NCBI GenBank assembly: GCA_046539045.1
Contig: JBKHHU010000108.1
Coordinates: 1 to 11,808, forward strand
Length of the DNA stretch: 11,808 nucleotides
Direction of reading: 5' to 3'
DNA from: JBKHHU01 sp046539045
Lineage (GTDB): Bacteria > Planctomycetota > Phycisphaerae > SM23-33
The notes under the pieces are model-generated. The model saw only the letters and a list, made by a program, of their open reading frames with translations. It was not told the origin of the DNA and ran no database searches. This document shows, in pieces, positions 6,326 through 11,808 of the stretch. Position 1 is the stretch's first letter. Each line of letters begins with the position of its first letter. The position numbers and the translations under genes are program-made.

Positions 6326-6355
6326 CCGAGACGGCGGAAATCCGCCGCGGGTCGG
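6326..6355 (-). repeat. Inverted repeat between lptE and the ftsH promoter
   Basis: CGGCGG AAAT CCGCCG (6332-6347) is a perfect 6-bp hairpin with a 4-nt loop; outer CCGA/TCGG arms (6326-6329 with 6352-6355) may extend it. It lies about 16 nt after the lptE stop on the - strand. No T-run follows, so it is at best a weak or rho-assisted terminator, or an mRNA-end stabiliser for the bamD-like/lptE operon. Confidence 0.4.
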
Positions 6356-6370
6356 TTTCGGGCGGCCAAC

Positions 6371-6913
6371 CTAGTGTTGTCGCTGCAGTTCCTCAACGAT
6401 CCGGCGGGCCAGTTCGTTGACCAGATCTTCACTTCCCTGGAAGAAATTCTCGTTCAGCGGCCCGGCGGGGACGTAGGTAGCCACAACGGGATAGCTCTTG
6501 CGTTGCACCCGCACGCTTTTGGTATTCGGCCGGAGGTCCTTCCACAGGAAAGAGACGCTCATCGTAATCTGCAGCTCGCGCGGGAGGCCGGTATCGGGGT
6601 TGAAGCTCAGTTCGTCCTGGCGGATGGATTCGATGCGACCGGTCAGCTGGGTATCGGCCCGGCTGGCGGGGACGACCTTGTACGGCGTGTCCAGTTCGAT
6701 GCGTTTGACAATCGCCTCGGTCAGGCGCATCTCCAGCCCGCGACGATAGACATCGCGTCCTCGCGTCCAGACCGGCACGCTGATGGTCCGGACATCCTCG
6801 GGGTACTGGCTGGCGAAGCTGTAGCCTTCGCTCGGGTCGGCATGGCAGCCGGTCAATCCGCAGACCAGCAGGCCCATCGATGCTACCAGGACTATAACCG
6901 GAAGCGGTTTCAT
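6371..6913 (-). CDS. lptE: LptE-like outer-membrane lipoprotein
   Basis: A 180-residue lipoprotein. LptE plugs the LptD barrel that inserts lipopolysaccharide into the outer membrane. The N-terminus is a lipoprotein signal, with a hydrophobic stretch 4-20 and lipobox LTGC at 20-23, so Cys23 is lipidated. The mature part follows the family pattern: GYSFASQYPEDVRTISVPVW (30-49), RRGLEMRLTEAIVKRIE with the LTEA core, then the Ala-Asp-x-x-Leu-x-Gly segment (ADTQLTGRI) and later strands. The gene overlaps the BamD-like gene by 4 nt (ATGA), so the two are translationally coupled and both concern outer-membrane assembly. Sequence similarity in this family is low, so this is a family-level call; the partner LptD is not in the window. 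Confidence 0.82.
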   Translation of the reverse strand: MKPLPVIVLVASMGLLVCGLTGCHADPSEGYSFASQYPEDVRTISVPVWTRGRDVYRRGLEMRLTEAIVKRIELDTPYKVVPASRADTQLTGRIESIRQDELSFNPDTGLPRELQITMSVSFLWKDLRPNTKSVRVQRKSYPVVATYVPAGPLNENFFQGSEDLVNELARRIVEELQRQH

Positions 6914-7947
6914 TGGTCGTCCTTGTCTTGATTGGTTTCCGGCGCCAGCGATTCCAGCGGGGCCGGCCCGGTGGCGGTGGTTTTCTCTGTCGGCGGCTGG
7001 AGCGGAAGCCCCATCTTCGCGAGCTTCTTGCGTGCCTTGCCGGCGTATTTGGTGTCGTCGTACTTCTTGATCGTCCGCCGCAGGTAGTACGCCGCGGCGT
7101 TCTTGCGGTGGGTGCGGATGTAGAACTCGGCCTTGCGGTATTCCTTGTGAGCCTTGATGGTCCGGATCTCGTCAAGCACGCCGGGAATGCCTTCCAGTCG
7201 GGCGGTGTCCGGATAGAGCTTGAGAAACGTCCTGAACCGCTGCTCGGCCTCCAGGAGCGGAGTCTCATCGTAGCGGACGCCGCGGAAATCCTTGTAGGAC
7301 GCCCAAGCGGCCTGGAGGCTGGCGTAGCGGGCCTGCTTGGGGTTTTTCTTGCCGAACAGGTTGATGTAATCGTCGTAGGTGACGATCGCGTCCTTCCACT
7401 GCTCGCGGGCGTAGTGGTAGTCCGCCACCCGCATGATGGCCCGCTGGGCGATGTCGGAATTCGGGTCGTGCTCGGCGATGCGGGTGAGCATGTCCAGAGC
7501 TTCATCCTTGGCACTGATGCGGAAGATGCCCCAGAAACGGCGTTTGCGCCCTTTCAGGAAGGCGTCGGCGATCTCGTATTCCCGCTGCAGGATGCGGTCG
7601 AAGTACTCCCCGCCCGGATAGGCCGCCAACTGGTCCTCGAACCGCTCGTAGGCGTCCCAGTAGTGTCCGCGGTTCATCTGGGCCTGCCCAGCCAGCATCA
7701 TCGCTTCCTCGCGCAGCGGAGACTGCGGATAGCGCTTGCCGAACGCGTTGGCGATCTTCAGCGCCTTTTTGGGGTTGTCCCTGGCCAGGTGGGCGCGGAT
7801 GAGGGCGATCTCGCCTTCGGCAGTGCCCAGTTTGGGTTTGGCGGCGGGGACCCACTTGCCGTTCTTCCAGACGCGGGCAGGGGGCTCCCCCGCCAAGGCG
7901 GGGAGGGTAGCTGTCAGCATCAGAATCAACAGGGCCGTTCGTTTCAT
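6910..7947 (-). CDS. bamD: BamD/YfiO-like TPR protein, secreted
   Basis: 345 residues with a signal peptide (1-19, ending LPALA) followed by helical repeats. TPR-like units are visible at about 44-75 (LARDNPKKALKIANAFGKRYPQSP), 82-112 (AGQAQMNRGHYWDAYERFEDQLAAYPGG), 165-197 (AIMRVADYHYAREQWKDAIVTYDDYI) and 235-250. The spacing of helices and the YP-x-S boundary are typical of the BamD/YbgF type, in which the protein supports beta-barrel insertion in the outer membrane. Two differences stand out: there is no lipobox cysteine, so it is probably soluble in the periplasm rather than lipid-anchored, and the C-terminus is extended by a low-complexity tail rich in T, P and E (about 315-345). It could be another secreted TPR protein. 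It leads a two-gene operon with lptE under the promoter at 8001-8028. Confidence 0.78.
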   Translation of the reverse strand: MKRTALLILMLTATLPALAGEPPARVWKNGKWVPAAKPKLGTAEGEIALIRAHLARDNPKKALKIANAFGKRYPQSPLREEAMMLAGQAQMNRGHYWDAYERFEDQLAAYPGGEYFDRILQREYEIADAFLKGRKRRFWGIFRISAKDEALDMLTRIAEHDPNSDIAQRAIMRVADYHYAREQWKDAIVTYDDYINLFGKKNPKQARYASLQAAWASYKDFRGVRYDETPLLEAEQRFRTFLKLYPDTARLEGIPGVLDEIRTIKAHKEYRKAEFYIRTHRKNAAAYYLRRTIKKYDDTKYAGKARKKLAKMGLPLQPPTEKTTATGPAPLESLAPETNQDKDDQ

Positions 7948-8000
7948 GAGACTGTTCCGTCCATGGGAGACTGTGTTGGCGAACCGCAGCGTCGCCCGCC

Positions 8001-8028
8001 ATTATAGCCATGCCCACCGCGCCTGCAA
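8001..8028 (-). promoter_or_regulatory. Sigma70-type promoter for the bamD-like/lptE operon
   Basis: On the - strand, TTGCAG (8023-8028) and a perfect TATAAT (8001-8006) are 16 nt apart. The predicted start near 7994 gives a leader of about 46 nt before the ATG at 7947. Confidence 0.8.
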
Positions 8029-8127
8029 GCTGCGATGAATCTTGGCGGTTACGGAAAATCCTGTTTCCCCGGCCGCCGGTTGATGCACCCGGTCAGCGGT
8101 GCCCGGTTGGCCCTGCCGTCGGCGGCG

Positions 8128-9366
8128 CTACTCCGGGTCGCTGTAGCTGCGTTTGACATCTCCGGCGCGGCAGGGCACCGCAATGGTTTTCCCCGTCTTG
8201 GTCACAAATTCCGGCACGCTCTGGATTTCCTTCTCGTCCAGCACCTTGGTTATCGCGTCGGAGTACTTCCACGGCCCCGCCGGGAGCGGCTGGACGAAAT
8301 CCTCCTTCGCGCTGATTCCCAGTTCCGGTGCGCGGATGCACTGCTTGACGTCCATGCTCATCCTGCCGTCCAGACCGATGTGCACCCGGCGGATGTAGAC
8401 GTCGCGGACCATTTTGTCCAGCCGGTCGGCCATCAGCATGTCCACGCGGTAGCCCAGTTCGGGAATCTTCGTGACCGTGACGCCATACGATTCCGGCTGG
8501 GTTTCGAGAATATCGCGGTCGACCTTCCAGCCGAGGTCTTTGACGGCAGCGAGAATGGCGTTGTACTGCTGGGGCGTCTTGATGATCATCGCCCCGCTGA
8601 ACGGCAGGAGGGCCAGTTCGCGGGCCTGCTGTTCGTTCTGTGGCGTCTGGAAGAACGCAATGCGGCTGGACGACTGCAGCAGCGCCTGCTGTTTGTCGTT
8701 GATGAGGATGATGTATGGGGTCTTCTTCAGTCCGTAGGCCACGTGCACGCTGGTTCCGGGTTTGGGCTTGAGGTGCTTGAGTTGCAGCTCGGCCTGGTGG
8801 GCGCGGATTCGCTCGGACGGGTGGTTGTTTTCCGGTTTGGGCGAGCGAACGTTGAAGGTGCTGGCCTTGATGATCCGACCTTCCTTGTCCACGTCCAGCA
8901 CCAGCGGGCTGCGGGCATTCCACCCGTTACCGACATACTCGCCGTTCTCGTAGTCGTACAGGGCAGGGGTCACCCAGATGACGTTCTGTTTGCCCTTGTT
9001 GAGGTTGGCGACCTCCAGTTCCAGGTCGCTCAACCGCACCGCCAGACGGCAATCGGTCCAGCGGGCGGTGGGCATGTTGTCCGGGGTGAACAGGTTGTTC
9101 CATGTTCGCTGGAACGGTTTGCCCTTGGCACTGAGCAGCGGAACGCCCTTGCTCTTGAGGAACTTGAACTGCACGCTGTACCAACGATGGGCCGGGCCGG
9201 TGACCTCGAACGCTGCCCGCGAGACGACGAACTTCCCGTTGCGGGTCAGGGCGATTTCGGTCTCGAGGAATTTGGCGGTGACTTCTTCCGGGGCGGCCGG
9301 GGCGAGGGACACGCCAACGACAAGAACTGCTGCCGCGACGGCCGGGATGAGTAAGGAAGCTCTCAT
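8128..9366 (-). CDS. Secreted protein of unknown function
   Basis: Not recognised. 412 residues with an N-terminal signal peptide (basic residue at 2, hydrophobic 4-21, likely cut after APA at 22-24), so it is periplasmic or surface exposed. I see no membrane helix after the signal, no lipobox and no nucleotide-binding or catalytic motif. The mature protein looks mixed alpha/beta. Residues 27-75 read like beta strands (TEIALTRNGKFVVSRAAFEV), as does the stretch around AYGLKKTPYIILINDKQQAL. The C-terminal third is charged. Cysteines are few (about three), so it is not a disulfide-rich domain. It is a single gene, 158 nt after recO and 180 nt before the bamD-like operon, and no strong terminator follows it. 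No Shine-Dalgarno is seen, and the start codon abuts an octamer repeat array. Confidence 0.8.
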   Translation of the reverse strand: MRASLLIPAVAAAVLVVGVSLAPAAPEEVTAKFLETEIALTRNGKFVVSRAAFEVTGPAHRWYSVQFKFLKSKGVPLLSAKGKPFQRTWNNLFTPDNMPTARWTDCRLAVRLSDLELEVANLNKGKQNVIWVTPALYDYENGEYVGNGWNARSPLVLDVDKEGRIIKASTFNVRSPKPENNHPSERIRAHQAELQLKHLKPKPGTSVHVAYGLKKTPYIILINDKQQALLQSSSRIAFFQTPQNEQQARELALLPFSGAMIIKTPQQYNAILAAVKDLGWKVDRDILETQPESYGVTVTKIPELGYRVDMLMADRLDKMVRDVYIRRVHIGLDGRMSMDVKQCIRAPELGISAKEDFVQPLPAGPWKYSDAITKVLDEKEIQSVPEFVTKTGKTIAVPCRAGDVKRSYSDPE

Positions 9367-9368
9367 GG

Positions 9369-9443
9369 TGGTTGGCTGGCTGGTCGGTTGGTGAACTGGT
9401 TAATTAGTTAACTGGTTAACTGGTTAATCGGTTGGCTGGGTGC
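9369..9443. repeat. Degenerate octamer tandem array (CTGGTTAA type)
   Basis: In phase from 9396, the + strand reads CTGGTTAA, TTAGTTAA, CTGGTTAA, CTGGTTAA, TCGGTTGG, CTGGGTGC (to 9443). Upstream in the same phase are more degenerate units such as TTGGCTGG and CTGGTCGG (from about 9369). The best copies contain the palindrome GTTAAC and can form small cruciforms. The array fills most of the space between the start codon of the secreted protein (9366) and 9443, and is sharply AT-rich in its core against GC-rich surroundings. It is too short and variable for a CRISPR array. Confidence 0.8.
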
Positions 9444-9447
9444 CGGG

Positions 9448-9457
9448 CTACCGGTAG
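9448..9457. repeat. 10-bp perfect palindrome
   Basis: CTACCGGTAG lies just beyond the octamer array in the recO/secreted-protein gap. It could be an operator half-site pair, a protein-binding site, or chance; no other copy was noticed in the window. Confidence 0.35.
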
Positions 9458-9524
9458 TTGGGCGGGGCTCTGCCAACTGTCGCCGCGTCCATTGCCTGAG
9501 CACCTCCCATGCACTGTAACACGA

Positions 9525-10319
9525 TCAGCGGCTGGGGGGGCCGGGTTTCTTTGCCTCGCCCTTTTTGCCGATGGCGTATTTTTCCAGACGCAGCGGTTTG
9601 CTGGTCTGTTCGACGATGTGATACGCCAGCAGGCGGTTGACGGCGTGGGCCTGCGGGTCGGGCAGGGGGCGTCGTTTGCCCGCGCCGACGGTGTGCAGGA
9701 TTTCCATCCCTTCCAGCGTCTCGGCGTCGAGGGGGTACTTCTCCATCGATGCGTGCTCGCAGTCCTCGCACAGCAACCCGCCGAGCCGGGAGGAAAAGTA
9801 CACCGGCCTGTCCCGATCCACCCCCGCCCCGAGCACCTGCTTGTCGCAATCGGTGCAGTGGACCATGTCGCCCATCAGCCCTGCCGAGCGCAGCAGCCGC
9901 CACTGGAAGTACGCCAGCACCGCCGGGGCGGGCGCGTCCGGCTGGCAGAGCCGCGTGACGGCCTTGTCCAGCAGATCGAACACCTCCGGGTGCGGGTCGC
10001 CCTCCTTCATGAACCGATCGATCAGCTCGATCATGAGCAGGGCGGTGTACAGCGGGCCTCGGGCCCGCCGCAGCGGCGTGCGACTGACCGTCTCGGTGAA
10101 CTCGATGACAATGCCCAGCGCCTCGCTGTTCTTGCCGGACCAGACCAGGTCGCCCTGGCTGAGCAGGTCGATGGCGCCGCCGGACTTGCTTTTCTTGCGC
10201 TTGGACCCCTTGGCGATCAGGCTGACAAGCCCCTCGGTGCGGGTGAAGAAATGCACCACCTGCGAGGTTTCGCTGTAATCGGTTGTGCGGACGCAGATGG
10301 CTCGATCGCGATAGCGCAT
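9525..10319 (-). CDS. recO: DNA repair protein RecO
   Basis: RecO works with RecR and RecF in the RecFOR pathway: it displaces SSB and loads RecA on gapped DNA, and anneals complementary strands. 264 residues, a normal length. The N-terminal OB-fold opens with RDRAICVRTTDYSETSQVVHFFTRTEG (4-30), where the TDYSETS motif and the following strand are typical, then IAKGSKRKKSK. The helical middle part contains LAYFQWRLLRSAGLMGDMVHC (135-155). A zinc site of two pairs, C155-x2-C158 and C184-x2-C187, with the FSSRLGGLLC stretch between them, completes the fold. It begins 11 nt after the CorC-type gene and should be cotranscribed. The C-terminal tail is basic and low complexity, encoded by a 7-G tract. 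No ribosome binding site is visible. Confidence 0.96.
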   Translation of the reverse strand: MRYRDRAICVRTTDYSETSQVVHFFTRTEGLVSLIAKGSKRKKSKSGGAIDLLSQGDLVWSGKNSEALGIVIEFTETVSRTPLRRARGPLYTALLMIELIDRFMKEGDPHPEVFDLLDKAVTRLCQPDAPAPAVLAYFQWRLLRSAGLMGDMVHCTDCDKQVLGAGVDRDRPVYFSSRLGGLLCEDCEHASMEKYPLDAETLEGMEILHTVGAGKRRPLPDPQAHAVNRLLAYHIVEQTSKPLRLEKYAIGKKGEAKKPGPPSR

Positions 10320-10330
10320 GGCAGGTAGGG

Positions 10331-11602
10331 CTATTTCTCCTCTTCTGCCGGCTGATCCTGCAGGACTTCCACCCGCAGCAGGTTGATCTTCCGCTCCTCG
10401 GCGTCCAGCACGGTGAACCGCCCGCCGTGGACCTCCAGCTTCTCGCCTTCGGTGGGGATGTAGCCCAGTTCGCTGAAGACCATGCCCGCGATGGTGTCGT
10501 AGTCTTCATCTTCGGGGATGTCCATTTCCAGCAGGTCGTTGAGGTCGTCGATGTACATCCTGCCTTCCACGTCGGCGGTGTGATCGTCGATCTTCTTGAA
10601 CTGCACCTCCTCGGTGGGGTCGTATTCGTCGGCAATCTCACCGACGATCTCCTCGACCACGTCCTCGATAGTCACCAGCCCAGCCGTACCGCCGTACTCG
10701 TCCAGAACGACGGCCATGTGAAACTTCCGCTGCTTGAACTCCCTCAGCAGATCGTCCAGCTGCTTGGACTCGGGAATAAAGAATGGCTTGCGGAGGATTT
10801 CGCGGATGGGGCGGTCCTTGACCCCCGAATGATGGACATACTGCAGCAGGTCCTTGGCGTAGAGGATCCCGATAATGTTGTCCAAGTCCCCATCGTAGAC
10901 CGGCACGCGGGTGTGCCCGGCTTCGTCGAGCTTGACGACGGCTTCGGGGGTCGGCGTCTCTACGGGCAGGGCGAAGATGTCGGTCCGGGGGGTCATGATT
11001 TCCGCGGCCTGGGTTTCGCCGAACTCGATGACCGATTCGATCATCTCCACTTCATCCGGGCCCATGGATCCTTCGGCCTGCGATTCGCTGGCGACCTGCA
11101 GGATCTCGGCGCGGGCATTTTCCCCATTGATCGGTTCGACATCGGGCCGGCCGGACAGGCGGCGGATGGGCAGATCGAACGCCTGCAGTACCGCGATGAC
11201 GGGATACAGCAGGTAGCGGAAGACGAGGATGACCGGAAGCGTCAGAGCCACCGCGCGCTCACCGGCATAGGACGCCCATGCGCTTGGGATGGCCACGGCG
11301 AATACCGAAAGTACTGCCAGCGAGATCAGTCCCGCCCAGAGCAGGTCCAGCGGCTCGCTCCCGATCGCCTGCACCATCGCCAGCACGACGACCAGGTAGC
11401 ACAGCGCACGGCAGAACGAGGTGGTCAGCTTCAGGGCAGTCAGATGCTTTTCCAGCACGTTCAGGCGGCGTTTGCCCCCGCTGCTGTCGAACGCCTCATC
11501 CAGTTGCACGCGGCGGAGTACCCGCAGGGAGTAACTCGCAAGCGAGAAGAATCCGGCAAAGGCCGTGGCCACGACAACCACGGCCCAGAGTATGCTGTTC
11601 AC
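10331..11602 (-). CDS. Hemolysin/CorC-type CNNM-CBS membrane protein
   Basis: 423 residues from GTG 11602. In order: an N-terminal CNNM-type membrane domain (helices at about 3-24, 62-82, 88-110 and 118-140), a linker with acidic turns (153-200), two CBS domains (MTPRTDI at 203-209, TRVPVYDGDLDNIIGILYAKDLL at 231-253, VVLDEYGGTAGLVTIEDVVE at 298-317), and the CorC/HlyC domain (about 335-412, including DIPEDEDYDTIAGMVFSELGYIPTEGE). Relatives bind adenine nucleotides through CBS and are linked to Mg2+/Co2+ transport or to membrane integrity; true hemolysis is doubtful. The first helix reads AFAGFFSLASYSL and lacks the usual S-x-S-E-T-A pattern, so the membrane domain is divergent. The frame is open to ATG 11722, but that codon lies inside the -10 box (11718-11723) and the first 40 codons look non-coding. 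GTG 11602 is therefore favoured, with GGAG upstream at about 11 nt. Confidence 0.9.
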   Translation of the reverse strand: MNSILWAVVVVATAFAGFFSLASYSLRVLRRVQLDEAFDSSGGKRRLNVLEKHLTALKLTTSFCRALCYLVVVLAMVQAIGSEPLDLLWAGLISLAVLSVFAVAIPSAWASYAGERAVALTLPVILVFRYLLYPVIAVLQAFDLPIRRLSGRPDVEPINGENARAEILQVASESQAEGSMGPDEVEMIESVIEFGETQAAEIMTPRTDIFALPVETPTPEAVVKLDEAGHTRVPVYDGDLDNIIGILYAKDLLQYVHHSGVKDRPIREILRKPFFIPESKQLDDLLREFKQRKFHMAVVLDEYGGTAGLVTIEDVVEEIVGEIADEYDPTEEVQFKKIDDHTADVEGRMYIDDLNDLLEMDIPEDEDYDTIAGMVFSELGYIPTEGEKLEVHGGRFTVLDAEERKINLLRVEVLQDQPAEEEK

Positions 11603-11717
11603 TTGAGCTTGAACTCCGAAAAACGCGTTCCGAGAATCGGGAATTGCCCCTGACCTGTAGCCGGGCGGGAACGCTTCGCTTCGGCCTGCGGCGCCGACAA
11701 GTCCCTCGTCAACCTGT

Positions 11718-11745
11718 ATCATAGCCCACGCGGGTATTCATGCAA
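11718..11745 (-). promoter_or_regulatory. Promoter of the CorC-type/recO operon
   Basis: On the - strand, TTGCAT (11740-11745) and TATGAT (11718-11723) are 16 nt apart, the same spacing as the other good promoters here. The start near 11711 gives a 109-nt leader to GTG 11602, and it excludes the ATG at 11722 as a start. The -35 overlaps the stop of the probable upstream gene. Confidence 0.6.
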
Positions 11746-11808
11746 GGTGATTTGATCTGCCGACGGGGTTCGCCTTGGGCGGCTGTGGGTTTTCGTTTTG
11801 AGTCACCA
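11738..11808 (-). CDS. Possible 3' tail of the gene preceding the CorC-type gene (partial)
   Basis: The - strand frame reads VTQNENPQPPKANPVGRSNHLA, then TGA at 11738-11740. It is hydrophilic and rich in P, N and Q, like a disordered C-terminus. In many bacteria the CorC-type gene follows ybeY and phoH-like genes, so a neighbour on this strand is expected, but identity cannot be read from 22 residues. A + strand ATG at 11740 also opens a frame running off the window (MQGDLICRRG...), which looks less gene-like. Confidence 0.35.
   Translation of the reverse strand, partial: VTQNENPQPPKANPVGRSNHLA

Noticed and set aside
6429..7514. 361-codon - strand frame overlapping lptE and the BamD-like gene in another frame
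   Set aside because: It is rich in R, P, S and T, with no start signal, and overlaps two genes that have signal peptides and a 4-nt junction.
8090..8127. Terminator for the secreted protein gene
   Set aside because: GCACC/GGTGC pairing exists, but the stem is short and not followed by T.
9369..9443. CRISPR-like array
   Set aside because: Units are 8 bp and contiguous, with no unique spacers, and no cas gene is nearby.
10283..11653. 456-codon + strand frame opposite the CorC-type gene
   Set aside because: The - strand product has full CBS and CorC motifs; the + frame is a mirror effect of the GC-rich code.

Overview
The window reads as a GC-rich chromosomal housekeeping segment from a diderm bacterium, most likely a planctomycete or close relative. 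This rests on several signs. The LptE and BamD-like proteins are divergent and imply an outer membrane. Shine-Dalgarno signals are few. FtsH has an unusual Walker A (GEPGCGKT). The N-terminal half of the CorC-type protein is divergent. This placement is inference; there is no rRNA in the window. I see no prophage, transposase, CRISPR array or defence locus, and nothing that looks recently transferred.

Left part (1-2956, + strand). The tail of an upstream transcription unit ends in a strong intrinsic terminator (58-104). An elongator-type tRNA with anticodon CAT follows (182-255). Next is a 32-codon single-pass membrane protein gene (384-482) with a perfect -35 box and a good ribosome binding site. 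A consensus promoter at 541-568 then drives a long structured leader and an apparent operon: an ArsR-family repressor, holA (DNA polymerase III delta), an acidic single-pass membrane protein with a 10-G tract in its coding sequence, and a small zinc-ribbon membrane protein that overlaps it by GTGA.

Middle part (3004-7947, - strand). Reading along the - strand, a BamD-like TPR protein gene and lptE overlap by 4 nt, behind their own promoter. Then come ftsH, with an extended -10 promoter and a hairpin leader, an intrinsic terminator, and folP. FtsH-FolP adjacency is an old and widespread gene order, but here a terminator separates the two, so folP probably has its own start of transcription. 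FolP is convergent with the zinc-ribbon gene.

Right part (8128-11808, - strand). A hemolysin/CorC-type membrane protein gene and recO are 11 nt apart and form an operon, with a promoter at 11718-11745. That promoter lies in or next to the probable tail of another - strand gene cut by the window edge. Downstream of recO is a secreted protein of unknown function (8128-9366), whose 5' region is an array of degenerate octamers around CTGGTTAA.

No complete new system is evident. The most interesting unexplained items are the 32-residue membrane protein, the structured leaders of the ArsR-family gene and ftsH, the poly-G tract, the octamer array before the unknown secreted protein, and the membrane/zinc-ribbon pair next to holA.
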